Assembly (NCBI GenBank): GCA_018697195.1
Contig: CM031858.1
Location: forward strand, 90,013,095 to 90,077,094
Direction of reading: 5' to 3'
DNA length: 64,000 nucleotides
Source: Certhia americana
Lineage: Eukaryota; Chordata; Aves; Passeriformes; Certhiidae
Shown here: in pieces, positions 12,601 through 26,037 of the stretch
Numbering within the stretch: position 1 is the stretch's first letter
Layout of the letters: each line of letters opens with the position of its first letter
Position numbers and translations under genes: made by a program
Notes under the pieces: generated by a model
Seen by the model: the letters and a program-made list of their open reading frames with translations, nothing else
The model's database searches: none
What the model was told of the DNA's origin: nothing

Positions 12601-13830
12601 AAAATCACTGAATTGCAGAATCATTGAATATTTCAGATTGGAAGGGAATTCTGAGGCTTTATATTCCAACTCAAGATGAATTTTGGCTTTCCTAAACTCA
12701 TTCTAGCATGTAGTGTCACTACATTTGTCCTGGGCTATCTCACCCTCCTTCCCCACTCCATATGTTTCCTTTTGATATTTGAGTTTAATCAAGAGACCTA
12801 TGTGCATCCATGTGCATCCATGTTGGCCTCCTGCCACCTTTGCTTGATATTCTGGTCATGAGGAAAAGCCATTCCTGAGCTTGGATATGATGAACTTGAT
12901 TCCTGAAAATCAACAAGCTCTCCTGCACCCCTCTTCTCCCCACAGTTGTCCCCTGTGGGACTTTTACAAGCAGATCCCTGAATAGGGCAAAATCTGCTCT
13001 ACTAAAATCCAAAGCTGTGATCCTACTTTTTGCCTTGTTCCCTTTTCTCTGAATCCTGAACTCCATCATCTCCTTGTCGGTGGAGCCAAGGCCTTCCCTG
13101 ATCTTCCATGTCCCACAAGGACTTCATTGTTTGTAGGTATCATGTTCAGAAGAGAATCTACCCTTTTCCAAACTCTGATGACCTGCCTTAGGAAGATGTA
13201 AGGAACTCTCTCTACAAACTCCCTGGGATGATTGTGGCTTGCTGTACTGCCCTACCAGGAGATATCAGGGTAGTTAAAAGTGTTCCATGAAGACAAGAGC
13301 ATTTGAATATGTAGTTCCTGCTGTTGTAAGAAGGGCTTATCTGCTTGTTTTTCCTGTTGAAGCACCCATAGCAAATAACCATGACAACATTGCCCATGTT
13401 TGTCTGCCCTCTAACCCACAAACTCTTGACTGGCTTGCCATCCATCCTAAGGCAGAGCCCCATGTGTTCCTGCTAATTTTTCACATAAAGGACAATTCTC
13501 TTGCATTTCCTTCCCAGCCTGCCCTTCCTAAGGGGCCTGTACCCACCCATTGTAGTACTTCCAGTCATGGGAGCCTTCCTATCCCATTCCTGTGACCTCT
13601 CTGTGATTAGAGGCTTCAGCTGCACAAAGATCTCTGGTTCCTCCTGCTTGCTCCCCATGTTGTGTGCATTTGAGTCCTGGCTCTTCAGCTAGTACATAAT
13701 GACTTCCTTCCTCCCAAAAAGTGTGAGAGCTTTTCGCATAATGCTGCTGTCTTGGTACTTGTAAGTCTAGGTGTTTGTTTGCATAGGCTTGAGGTGGACC
13801 CCTTTTGCATAATTTGACTACTGTCAAAAA
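12601..13830 (-). mobile_element. CR1 LINE with endonuclease and linker, internally deleted
   Basis: Minus-strand translation gives, in order: an ORF2 start-like segment (about 13473-13658) with a degenerate AP-endonuclease N-terminus; an endonuclease core (13212-13463, frame-broken); and the post-endonuclease linker (12785-13069, containing VEFRI-like and RADFALFRDLL-like residues) followed by a KGGRRP-W motif. The conserved GDFN catalytic block is ruined at 13272-13288 (GD became EH, plus a one-base insertion). A 10-bp tandem duplication (12801-12820) causes another frameshift, after which the linker resumes and ends in a KAKIHLELE-like segment (12664-12690). It then passes directly into a CR1 3' tail (about 12601-12660). 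The reverse-transcriptase domain that should lie between is missing. It is a dead pseudo-element. Confidence 0.9.
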
Positions 13831-16800
13831 CTGAGGTTTTACTCCACTAATTTTTCCTCAAAGAATTCAGTCAGCCATCTGACAGACATTTGATAGATAT
13901 TAATTAAATGTATGAAATAACATATTTGACAAGTGTTTCGAGTTGTTTGTCTCTCCTAGAAGGATCTGGTTCAGAAACTGTCTAAAATACAAGGCAATTT
14001 TGCTGAATATTCATTTAAAGATATCTTAAAATACATGATGCATAGCATTTTTGTTAGCAGTCAGCATAGACTTCAGGATAAAGAGAACAAGAGGATAAAG
14101 AAATGTTACACCTTGGGTAGTAGACTCTTAGATCTAACTCAGTGAGTGCATGCATTTCTGAAAGGGAAGTTTGAGAGCACAAACAGTTTTAAAAAGGAAA
14201 AACAAAATGAAAAACCAAACCCATACCTGTCTTCTAGCCTGGAGCCTGAACACAGCTTCTTCCCACAAAGGTGTTTGAAAAAGTAGCCAGCTATGGAATC
14301 AATAATTGTTGACAGGACTTTGAAATATCTAATCTGTTGTAGCAGCCTTTCTTCCGTTTATTTCACATTTTCGAGGAGTTACAGAAACATAAGTTTACAT
14401 AACCTAGAAATACTCAGATTCAAATACAGTTTTCCACTGTTCTTTATGCAGCTCTTGCAGTTCATGATTCTATAATAAAAACTACTCAATTTACAGACTG
14501 AACAAAACTCAGCAAATTGGCTCCTTAGGTTCAGTTCTCCTTCAGTTGTCTCACCCAAGACACTATAAAGAACTGCCTTGTAGGCTTTAACTGTGAATAG
14601 TATGCTCTGATCTGCTCCTGCAACTTTGCAATATTTGAACTTTCTGTTTCCCAGGGCACTGCAAAAACCTTTTGCTCCTGTTACTCTTGAAATAAAAAGC
14701 AGTGTTCTTTATGAATTTTTAACACAGCACACTTTTCCTGCCAATGCTTTCAGGCAAGTCACGTCAGTATCTGGACACTTGAATTTGAAGCTCAAAGCCT
14801 GACTGCCTCTATTTGTAAACAAGTGTGAACAGCATGAGCACAGTAGTGTCACTTCCCAGTAAATTCAGTGTTAAGAAATTACAAATGTATGTACCATAGA
14901 ACAGTTTGACAAAGCTGTATTGAAATACATTATTCATAGTAATCTTTTTCAAAACTTGACATTTTTGAAAGTTTTCCATTTTGTGCATCATAAAATTGTA
15001 ATGTTGATTTTGAAAATGGGAAAAACATCAACAAAATAAACCCACTGAATGTGTTTAGCCTTTTGCTTTCAAAAAATCTTTTCCAAAGTAAAATATTCTG
15101 TTGCTTTTTCCTCACCTTAAGCACTGCTCATTTTTTCTCTAATTGTTGCAAATGAATTACTGCTGATCTTTATCCACTGTGGCATTCCCAGCCAGCATCC
15201 TGTGTGTGTGTGAGTGTGTGTGGTCAAAGGAAACAATATGTGTCAAGACTGCCTTATAAAATCAGTTCTAAGCCTTTAACCTCCAGCAGAACACTGAATA
15301 ATTGAGGGGGTCTATGGACACTGACGTTTATGGCAAAGCAGGAAAATAGATGTCTGTTGATGGGGCTCTATCTCTGATCGTAGTTCACAGCCCCTTTCTG
15401 TGGTGGAGTTAACATTGCCTCCTTGATGTCAGGCACTGCAATGTTGGCTGCCAGATGGTACCAGGCTGACAGTCTCAGGTCTCCTGTGCCATTGGTAGGT
15501 GTTTTACTGGTGTGATCAACATAATTCAATCACTATCAGTACTTATTTCTCCCCTGTTCCTCCATGCTAGTCACTTACTGACTTTTCCCTTCATACACTT
15601 TACTTCTGAAAGATCTAAGCACAAGGGAAAATTTAAAAGAAGTGTTTAGCGACTTCAATCTTAATAAATTTCAGGGGTTTTTTTCACTCTCCCTTCATTA
15701 GTATAGCAGTATTTATGAATGTAGTTTGATTTGTTAAAGCTGCTCCCTGAATGCAAGGAAAGTTTATGTGCTTGAAAATATCATTGTGACCTAAATGGAT
15801 TAGTCAGTTTGTTGAGTTTTGCTAACTCATTGAATTATGTTTTTTTCTGTCAGAAGATTTTATCACACTTGTGAAAACTTAAGTGGCTGTAACAAATCTT
15901 TTCTGAAACAACTGTTACAGATTTTATAGGCTTATGTTTATGTATTTTAAATATTCATTAATGAGTCTTTAATTTTCAAAATATATCTTTTCCTCAACTG
16001 GGAAAATGTCTCACTCTGCACAAATAGCTTTTCCACTCTTTCTTTAAAACATTACAGTAAATTAATATTGATTTCCTTTTTGCTTCATTCTAATAAATAA
16101 AAGAAAAAAATCTGTTATGAAGAGTATGTGGATTTGTTCTGAACGTGAGGGAAGCTGGAGAAGGATGCACTCCCAGTGCCCCAACCTCTGATTTACACTG
16201 CAGCCTCCATCATAAATGCTTTTTTCTAAGGGACAGAGCCTAGCTCTGTAGAAATATCAGATCACTTCTGAAGCAGGCGTACTAATGTGGGGGGAAAAAG
16301 CTGTCTTTTTTCCCACAATAAAATACTGGTCATCCCCACCGAGTAAATGTCTCTACCAAAATATCTTGCTATGAAGTATTGCTATAGTGAAGACTTCCAA
16401 TGGTACTGTTCATCCTTTCATGACAGCTACTTCCATTTGATTTTCACTGGAGGCTGACAAATTCACTCATAATTTTAAAATAACATGTCTTAAAAAAAAT
16501 TATGTAGAAGAATAACAACCTTTTCAATGTCAGCTGCTGAGAACTTCCACAAATGATAACTGTTAATTAATACTTCCATAGTCTAATGATTTTTCTGTCC
16601 AAGAGGCAAGCTACTTAGTGTGTCCTAAAACCATCTGCTCAGCTTTGCAATTCCTGCTTGTTCAATTTAATAATGAAAAGAAGTTTTGAGCAAAAAATCC
16701 CAGCTCATGAGCAAAGTAAGATCTGTGTCATAGCACATAGCTAAGAAAGGTCTGTGCTAAGGAACTGAGGTGTCCTTTTCCTCCTTCTTTGTTTTTTTTT

Positions 16801-17904
16801 AATTTTCTTTTGTTTTTAAAATTTTTTTTAATGCTGAACACACATTTATTGAGTTTTGAAAACATAAATTGAACAACTGATAATTAGATCAGAAATGGAG
16901 GCAAAAAAGGGATAAGCAGTGAACCAGTTGTCATATTCCCAGTGCTTTGAGACACTGATGTATGTGTAGCTACACAGTCTTCCTTTCACCAGTAACAATT
17001 TACAGCTTTTGGCTGCCACTCTCCTGTTCTGTCAGTTGAGCTTCTGTCCCTGCTAGCCTGGTTATTTTAAGGGGAGCTGAAATAGCAGGAAAGTTCATCA
17101 CTGTAGGATGCACATTAATTTTACACTTACTTTCCGTGTGTTGCTGATGCCTTGTTCACTGTAACACAGATATATCCAAAATCTTACAGAACTGAAGATA
17201 GCTTTTTAGATGTAAATCTAAAATCTTAGATGAACCTTATAAATATAAATTTACAGCTGCATATATAACTATAAATTTAAGGTCTTTATTAGATCTGTGT
17301 AGATCTGTGTGTAATGTCACACACCTGTAGTATATAGCATGTCTATAGAGAATATCTAAGTATCTAGAATATAATCCCCTAAATATGGATATATAAATAA
17401 ATATTTCCTCTATGTAAGTACAGAAATGCAAAGACCAAACGTATAAAACCTGTGATTTGAGCCCTGGGACATGCAGTAGAATAGGCAGTCATACTCCAGC
17501 AAGCAAGTCTGCCATAAAATCCATTGTAGGAGGCACCATCTTCTAAAAAGGATTCCCAAATGCAGAGTGGGGAGCTGAATAGCTGACAAGTTATGTAGTA
17601 GGCAGTGAAAATATGTTGGTTTGACTGTCATGGTTAAATCCAATGGTAAATGGCCGAGTTTGGAGTGAGTCATGAGTACTTCGTGAGTACTGGTCAACAA
17701 AGGAATATCAGGCACACTCAAGATGTGGAAAGCATGGAAATGTGTTGACTGCACCACTTTGTGTATCTGCTATGCTCATCTGTGTACTAGATGCACGTTT
17801 TCTTCTTCATGCATGTTAAGGGTGGGATCTGAAGGAAAATGAAAATTTTTGGTTTGTACTTTTTATATTTTGCCAGAATGTGAGTTTTGTGTGCACTGTC
17901 TTTT
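13831..17904. other. Gene-free AT-rich stretch
   Basis: No repeat family is recognised apart from a short (TG)n at 15201-15222. Reading frames are short and AT-driven. I find no convincing exon. Confidence 0.5.
15201..15222. repeat. (TG)n microsatellite, interrupted
   Basis: Alternating TG with a single A interruption. Confidence 0.9.
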
Positions 17905-18645
17905 GCATGTTTCTTAAAGAGTTCAACATGAGGAAGTTCCGAGGCCTTCCTTGGAAGAGAAAAAAACCCCAGGCACAGTACAAGCCAGGGTCTGACTGTC
18001 TGGAAAGCAGCTTTACATAGAAAAACCTGGGGGATCCTAGTGTGCACCAAGCTGAACATGAACAGACAATGTGCCCTTGAGGTGAAAGAAGGCAAATGGT
18101 GTCCTGCATTAACAACAGTACTGCAAGCAAGCTAAGGGAGGTGATCCTTCTTTTTCACTCAACACTGGTGAGGCAACACCTGGAGGGTGTTGTTCTGGGC
18201 AACAAGAAAGACACTGTGGAGACAGTCCAACAAAGAACCACTGAGATGATGAGATGACTGGAGCATCTTTTATGAACAAGGACATGATGAGACAGCTGGA
18301 ACTATTTAGCCTGAAGAAGTAAAAGATCACTGGGGAATCTCATTAATGCACATGTAAATACCTGAAGAGAGGGCATAATGAGGATGGAGCCAGGTTCTTT
18401 TCAGTGGTGCCCAGTGACAGGACAAGAGGCAATGGCCACTAATTGTAACACAGAACATCCTATTTGAATAGCAGGAAATACTGGCAATGGTTGTGTAGAG
18501 AGACTGTGGAATCTCTCACCTTGAACATATTCAGCAGCCATCAGAATCTGTTCTGGAAGCCCTGCCTGAGCAGGGACATTAGATCAGAAGGCCTCTGGAA
18601 GTCTCTTTCAACACCAACCATGCTGGGGCTCTGTGACAGGCTTGA
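17905..18645 (+). mobile_element. CR1 LINE, ORF2 C-terminal region and 3' end
   Basis: The plus strand follows the CR1 order downstream of the reverse-transcriptase catalytic site: 'gagttcaacatgagg', 'acctgggggatcctagtgtg', 'gaacatgaacagacaatgtgccctt', 'ggaggtgatccttc', 'actggagcatcttttatgaac', 'ttttcagtggtgcccagtgacaggacaagaggcaatgg', then 'gtggaatctctcaccttgaacatattc', ending near 'ctctttcaacaccaacca'. The copy is 5'-truncated and carries several indels, so no ORF2 frame survives. The 102- to 104-codon minus-strand frames at 17787-18130 are shadows. Confidence 0.95.
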
Positions 18646-18852
18646 TGTCAACTGACTGATGATTTGAAGCAGAAAAAAGCCCACAAATAAATGCTGAAAG
18701 ATATAGGTGTGTCCAGTAACTGTATAAAACTACAAACTTTAACTAGTATTTAAAATATAAAATCCATATAGCACATTTCCCACTGAAAACAATTCAAAGT
18801 AATAATTTTGGAATTCATTGTTCACTGTCACCTCATTTATTCTAAATAATTT

Positions 18853-18856
<4 letters not shown>

Positions 18857-18886
<30 letters not shown>
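18857..18886. repeat. T30 homopolymer
   Basis: Thirty consecutive T in AT-rich DNA, with no retroposed body recognised beside it. Confidence 0.95.
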
Positions 18887-18889
<3 letters not shown>

Positions 18890-21800
18890 GAATACATTAT
18901 TGGCCTGATGTTGGATTTTTTAGCACATTTTAATTACCACAGCCCTGCCACTTGCAAATTTTTTTTCTTTAGTTTTATGTCTGGTACCTGTTGAAATAAA
19001 CATGAAGATTAAGAAATGAGCAAATTATTAAAGGATTAAAAAAAAACCCAAACAAACAACTTAGTTTTTATCAGTTTTTTCAGATGATCTCCTCATATTA
19101 TTCATTAATTCATTCATCATTCATTTTGCACATTCAGTTATCAGTATAGATACCAATAAAAAATTATTTTACCTGCTCTTTGCAGGATAAATCTAATTTA
19201 TTTGGTTGACAGATCCTGTACCCTAAAGGTAGGTATTGTATTCTTTCATATTAATTATGATTGGGATTAATTTTTGAATGTGATGGGGTCTTCACAACCT
19301 CTTGACTTTGCAGAACATGAGTGTATTCTCCTGACTTGCAAATCTTTTGCTTGACTTTAAATAGCAGTTCAATTCTCAGGTCTCAGTTACCAACATATTC
19401 AGATTGTTGTGGCCAGTTTATCAGAGATTGCACGTTAATTCATGAGCAATCTTTCACAACAGTATAGATGACAATGCCCGGGTTGAAGCCACTGAGAGGG
19501 TGAAGTAAATCTAAAACTCAGTGGGCAAAATGAGCAAATTACATTCTTTCTGAAACTGGTCATACCAGGTCAGGTTGTCAGATTAACAGTAAATTGCTAG
19601 GGATGGGTGGAAATGCCACCATGGCTGCAAGCTGTGCTTTATCTTGTCTAGACATAGATGGACAGAGCACAGTGAAGCACAGTGGATGTGAGATCTTGGT
19701 TGCAAAAGGCTGGATTAAGGATGATAAGATAAATGCAAAATCCCAATTCATAATAGTTTGCCATTCCATCAATGTAATATACTTTGTTCAAATAGAGAAG
19801 AATTCATGTATGAGAGACATTAGTTTCTCTGTTTCTCACAACTGTATCCTATGAGGATTAATTAAAAAATGCCATTTGAAGACTTCTGATTGGATAGTGC
19901 ACAGTTCTCATGTGTATTGTCCATTTTTTTATATGACAAAGAGACATGGCAAGTGGCTGATGCAGAAGTGCTTGCTGTTATGTATTCTTTTAGGATTCAG
20001 TTGTTCTTTCTACTTTCCTCTATTGGGCATAAGACTGCTAGAACCTTTCCATAATTTGTTAAGCAGACACAGCAGCATCTGAAATAAATGTAATGCATTT
20101 GTGTCAAATCTGAATCCATAGTCATGCTCATTTTACATCCTATAGTTCATTTTGAGTAGCATATAAATTCATTTTTGCTGCAGAAAAGGCTACAATTCCA
20201 ATTTAAAGCCCACATAGATACAAAGACAGTTGCACTTTCCTGATCCTAAAATTATGGACGAAACTTCTGTTATCAAAAGATCAATTTGAATTCATTCTTT
20301 ACAGTGCCAATGAAAGACACAGATCTACAGCTGATAGTGTCTCCCAACATTGATAGAAGTTCAAAGTTCTCTACACTACAAAGCACAAAAGCCTGTATAA
20401 TTTTTAATATCTTGTCATTTGCAAAGTACACTTGTATTCTAATTTGTGTAAATTCTTATTGAGTAATCAGTTTTCCTTTTAGAAATTACCATATAGAGGT
20501 ATGTATATCCACAAATCATTTTATGTGTCAGCAGCAGTATTCAGAAGATTATGTAAACAGTGCCCAGGAGTTTCAAGTAGATTGCAGCAGTCAAAATACA
20601 AGCGACATTGCTTGTAATCCTCATGTTCAAGGTATGTAGGATTTGGAAATTGTTTTAATCTATGACACTCACAGTCTGACTTCAGTCTAGTACAGAAAAT
20701 GCCAAATGTGGAGAAGTCATTGCATCAATGCAGAAATGGCACAGACTCATAATCTGGATAAATAGTAGGACTCTAGCCTTTAAAAGCCTAACTTCCTTCC
20801 TACTTCCTTCCTTATCAATGAAAAAAAAAAAAAGGTTAAACATCATAATTAGACTTTTTGAAGTGAGTGTTAGATACACTGTGGATAGTTGTGAGCAAAA
20901 CATAAGTTATCATCCTATGACTAGCAAAAGCAGAGGCAGTTTGAAAGTTTTGCACATGCTGGAAGGAGAAACAACCAGGAAAGTCTAAAAAGACAGATTA
21001 TCACTTTGCAAGATGGGTTGCCATTTGCAGAATCGGATTAGATAACTCTCCCCATCCACTTTCAGAGTTCTATGTATCTTTTAATCATTATTGTGTATAA
21101 TCTGATAATTATTAATTTCAGTTACAAATGGGAGACTTAATTACTTAAATAAGCCCACTAATAGAAGGGGTTTGAAGAAAAATGAGCAATACCTTGCTCA
21201 AAATTATTGAATGCATTCTTTTTATTTTTTTTTCCCTGGAAAAGATACCTTTGGTGATAAAAATTTTATGCATAATTCAAAGAAAAAATTAGCTCCACAA
21301 CACATTTTTTTGCCCAGGACATAATTTTTTGTAGGTCATGGACTGTAATTTGTAGCACTTGAAGGCTTCTATAGTGGAACTAAACCATCCTCATGTTTTT
21401 CGTTCTTTAGTCTTGCTATCAAAATGATAAGTATTTCTCTTCAAAGAAGTCTTTCAGAAAAAGTAACTTCTAAGCAACTAAGGTTCATTGTCATAGTGAC
21501 ATTTTAAAATGTTATTCAGTTTTCTTTTTTTTCATTGCAAGTTATAATGGAGTCATTTATTCTGAGTGAAATATCAGAGAATGTAAATACATTTATCAAT
21601 TAAAAACATCGTATCACCCACATCTGCTGATAATAAGAACTGCATCAAGCTCTCAGCTTCATTGGACAAGGAGATTTAAAGGATTGCATGAGTTTGTGTC
21701 ATGCATCAGCTAATGAATGGAAGCTCCTAAACTCCATATGCTTCACTAGCACAGAGTTTGAGCTTCAACAATTGTTGGACTCACAAGTAACAGAAGAAAT

Positions 21801-24302
21801 TTTTTTTTTCTGACTCTGAGATGCTGATTTGCCATATCTTCCGATACAGAAAACAATGGAAGTTGAAAACATTAACTTGGAAAACATTTCATATATTCCT
21901 TTCAGTAAAGTGATTCTGTATTTTGAACCCAAAGCCTTCAATTTCTGGAGTAAATTCTATTTAAAAGGACAAACCAGATCATACAGATAAGCAAAAGTTC
22001 TAACTCAGCCTTCTGTCTCCCAGAAAAGTAAGGGGTGAGAAAAGAGACAAGAGTTAAAAATGTCATAGAAATTTCCTGCAGGATGAGTCCATAACCATGG
22101 CTATTTCATCCAAAACAGCATTTCTGATTTTAGCCTTCTAGAGAACAAATTGGATTGAGGCTTTTTGGATGTTGAGGTTTTCTGGACCACCAGGTTAGGG
22201 AAGGAATAAATAGATCCTTTTACAACTTGGAGGAAAAATAAAACATCAAAGTAACAACTTGATCTTTGTAATCTGACTGTATTTGACTTTTCTTCATGCC
22301 ATCCAACCAGAGTTGTTTTGTACCCTGAAGAAAGGAACAAGATCATAGTATTTGCATATAAACTGGTGGAGATACAAGTCAAACACTGCTTTCACATCAA
22401 AATCAGATGAAACAGATAAATCTACAGCTTCTATCTTGTTGCACTACTGAGATTATATATGAGTAGATAATCAAAGGACCTGAACATAATTCCATTTTAA
22501 AGTCTGTGTTTAAAGTTATTTACATCAAATAAAGACTTAATTGTCTGTTTGAAACAACTCATAATCACTGCTGCTGAATGAGGCACCCTCCTTGTTCCTG
22601 ATCACTGATATTCAACCAGACCCCAGCAAACTAAAAGAGAAAAACCACTTCCATATGTCTAGGTGGTGTTTGAGATGTGGCAGATTTTTGAAAGAAGAAA
22701 CAATAGGGAAGAACATGGGAAGAAAAATTCTAGAGCATTAGCATAGCAAATGATTCTAATGTATAAGTTTTGCTCAAGTATGGTACAAGTAGTTCTAGAT
22801 CATTCTGTGTAAATAATAGTTATTAAAAAAATCTATAAAATAACTCTCAGTAGTATCTCAAAGACATGATGACAGACCAAGTGGTGGTGTTGGTATATAA
22901 TTTTTCATAATTGCGTTTGTTTAATAATGCAACTTGTATTTAATCATCTTTGAGTGTAAACATTGAAGATTGCATTGTAAAATACTCACTTTCTGAAGAG
23001 AATGTCAGTATTCATAATGCTAAATGCTATTACTACTTACATGAGGAGTGTTGCTCTATTATATTTTAGCAGTTACTGAAACAAAACTAGAACTTGTAAT
23101 ATTGTTACTTCTAAAGCAGGTATGCTCTCCTCATGGCTCTGCATCTTTCAGTTCTCTCAAACTCTTTTTAATCCACCCTGAATGAGTATTTAAAATAATA
23201 TGAAGAGCAACAGTGTTACAATTTAAGTGTTTGCTCTGACATGGATCTTAAGCAGATTTTTCAGGCATTAGATTCTATGGGATGTTTAATCATATTCCCT
23301 GGCTAATGTAAATATTTTCCTGTATTTTTAAACAGTTCAGTATATCTTAGTAGGTTTTGTAAATGGAATATTTCTTTCCCTCCTTAGGTTAAGTCAGCTG
23401 ACTGTTTTCTGCTTAGTTTTGAACACAATAGTACTAACTCATAAAATTAATTCCCATTTTGTGGGATTGTCAGAAATGAGGATTGCTCTGACCCCTGTTT
23501 GAACTCATCAGCTGAAATGAAGTTGTTCAGTGAGCTGGAGAAGACAAAGCTGAGTTCCAAGAAATTAATCAACTCCATCAGCCTCCACGATAGGCCTGAA
23601 AATGGCACACATCAGACTGACCCTGAGCAGCTCTGGATTCCCTCCGTAAATGAAAGTCATCATTCCTGGCAAGGAAGATACTAAATTATAGGCTTTTAAA
23701 TTTAATTTTCAGTTTACTTGTGTTTTCGATTAGTGTGCCATGTTTCATAAAGATGGTAGTACCTTTAAGTAGTAAATGCCCTTCATCTACCAGCTCGATC
23801 CCTGTTGTAATAAAAAGGTAAATTTGAACTAAAAACTGTTAGCAAATGAAACATGCAGTTTGGTTTTTTCACCTTTTCTCTTTCCTTTCCCAGTGACACC
23901 TTAAGCAACAACACCAAATTATTTTCTTCATACCAAAATCAATAACAGGCTTGGAAATAAAAAGTAGCCCCACAGCCTGAGGCCACAGATTTTCATGACA
24001 GGCTACTAAAACTATCTTTCAGTAGCCTGAAGGTCTGCCAGCTAATCATTCACTTTCCTTTCACTATTTAGTTGTAGGATATCTCTCCGGGCTAGTAAAA
24101 CTTAAAGGCTATGTGACAAATTGTCTGCTAAAGAAACGTTGTCCATTTTTATCTTTGTGGAACTTCAATCTTTAGCACATAGGCTGGAAAGTTCACATTG
24201 CTTTGGAAGAATAACAGAAATTCAAATGCCAACTAATCTTAAACCCTTAAATGCTATCTTATTTTATTACATGCAAACTATAAAAGCTATTGTCGTACAC
24301 CT

Positions 24303-24345
24303 TTACAAATCAAATATATATACTATATATATATTTGATACTACT
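24303..24345. repeat. (TA)n-rich low-complexity segment
   Basis: Runs of TATATA with a partial dyad (caaatatata and tatatttg). Confidence 0.85.
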
Positions 24346-24584
24346 ATATCAAAATAGTAATAATACAATTTTTTTCATGAGAGACAAGATAGATTAAAAA
24401 GGGAAAACTTTTTGTCCTTTTAAGGGAAAAGTTTAAGATTCTTTAGTTCAAGTCTCAAAGGTGAGGGAGAATGACAATTAAGATTGAAAGTCTTAATTAG
24501 GCTTCCCCTCCCTTGCACATATGCATGACAATATAACCTATAAGTAATTATAAAATTAACAAATTTATGTGTAAGTTATATACA

Positions 24585-24690
24585 ATACAATTATTGTATA
24601 TAATTACAATTTCATATTATATATGAATTATATATATGAAAATACAATACAATTTCATATTATATATGAAATTATATAAATAAATAATAT
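24585..24690. repeat. AT-rich segment with a duplicated dyad
   Basis: The 22-base block beginning 'acaatttcatattatatat' occurs at 24606-24627 and again at 24649-24670. Each copy is itself near-palindromic (ttcata and tatgaa ends). It could form a cruciform and may be unstable in length. Confidence 0.8.
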
Positions 24691-26037
24691 GATTATAGGT
24701 AACTATAGGAATTCCCTGCAGCCATTATAGGTGATATCTATTCTACAACAGAGCCAATAGGAAATTGGAAGGTGATGAATGCTGTCAACTCTCCTCAAAG
24801 TTCTCTTTTTACAGGTTTTTATTTAAATATATAAATGTATGCATTTAGTCTAGATAGTAAAATTTAATTTCTACCTTTTCGAAGAGTCAAACAAGTCAAA
24901 CTCTAATGGTTACTGAATAACAAATCTAGTGACTGCCTAATAATGTCAACAGTAATTTCCCCATTAACACAACTGGGAGATATGTAATAAACTAGATTGA
25001 CTGGCATCTTTCTAGTATTCTAGACTAACCATGTGTTCCTAGATCTGTACTTATATAGCCTTTCAAGTGCATGGCTTTAGGCAAAATATGCACCTTTGCT
25101 TCTTTACTGTTCTTCAACATTTCCAGTGCTTCCCTTTTCCCTTTACACCTCTATTCCCTCCAAACTGTGTCCTGGAAGAGCTTTTGCAGATAAACCAAAC
25201 TAAAGCTTTCAGATATATAAGTATAATCTATGCTAAACCTTTACAACATCTTAAACAGATTACATCAGTATAAGTCTTTAGATCATCTTAAATACCTCAG
25301 ACCTATTAATTTGTTCTCTAATAAGCATTTAGCAACAGAGGTGCACAGATAAGGGGTGACTAGGGTGGGGGCATGACAGTTAAACCTAGTCTGAAGTCGC
25401 TGAAGTGCTTTGCCACGGTGGCTATGTGCAAAATTTTAGTGATTAACCTTCGTGGCCCCCAAACATGCTGGCATAGTGGATAGTGTAGCTTAGTTATAAA
25501 GCAACATGCCTTCTCAACACTAATTATTGCTTCCTGGCTTTCACATCTGAGAAGCAAGTTTTGAGGTGCTTCAATTCTCTGTCACTATAATGGAGAAGTA
25601 GCTTGAGGAGTCAATTATTTCAAAAGTTTTTCGTTGTGAACAGGAAAGTGAATTCACTTACATTGTATGTGTGTATTGTACACAAAAACACACATAAAGG
25701 AGAAAGGTGATTTGTACTCTTTTTTCACTGTTCTTTTAAAACCAGCATGGCCAGAAGCAGTAAACTCCCTATCACAGATCCTTTCCATTTCCACACTACC
25801 ATACTCCTTAAAAAAATATCTTGCTGTTGGTGAAAGCTATCAGACTAAAGGTATGATGATTGGCTTATTATAAAATCAAGACAGAAGACTATAGATAATC
25901 TGAACATCTAAGGGTAGCAAATGTGACCAGACTTAAAAGATCCTTTAAAGGGATCCCTTATAATCTGAAGACAAAGCAGAACAAGTGGCAAGATTTAAAC
26001 AGAATGGTAGTAATAGACATGAAGTTCTTGGAAAAGC

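Larger units (their letters stand above)
18646..26037. other. Gene-free AT-rich stretch
   Basis: Unique DNA with a T30 tract (18857-18886) and AT-rich dyads (24303-24345 and 24585-24690). The frame at 23499-23684 (61 codons) has balanced, non-repetitive composition but lacks splice context or family resemblance. No gene is called. Confidence 0.5.

Noticed and set aside
17787..18130. Overlapping 102- and 104-codon minus-strand frames
   Set aside because: Largely antisense to a plus-strand CR1 fragment, with two different frames over the same DNA.
23499..23684. 61-codon frame with balanced composition, considered as an exon
   Set aside because: No acceptor or donor at suitable positions and no recognised similarity. 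Left as unassigned DNA.
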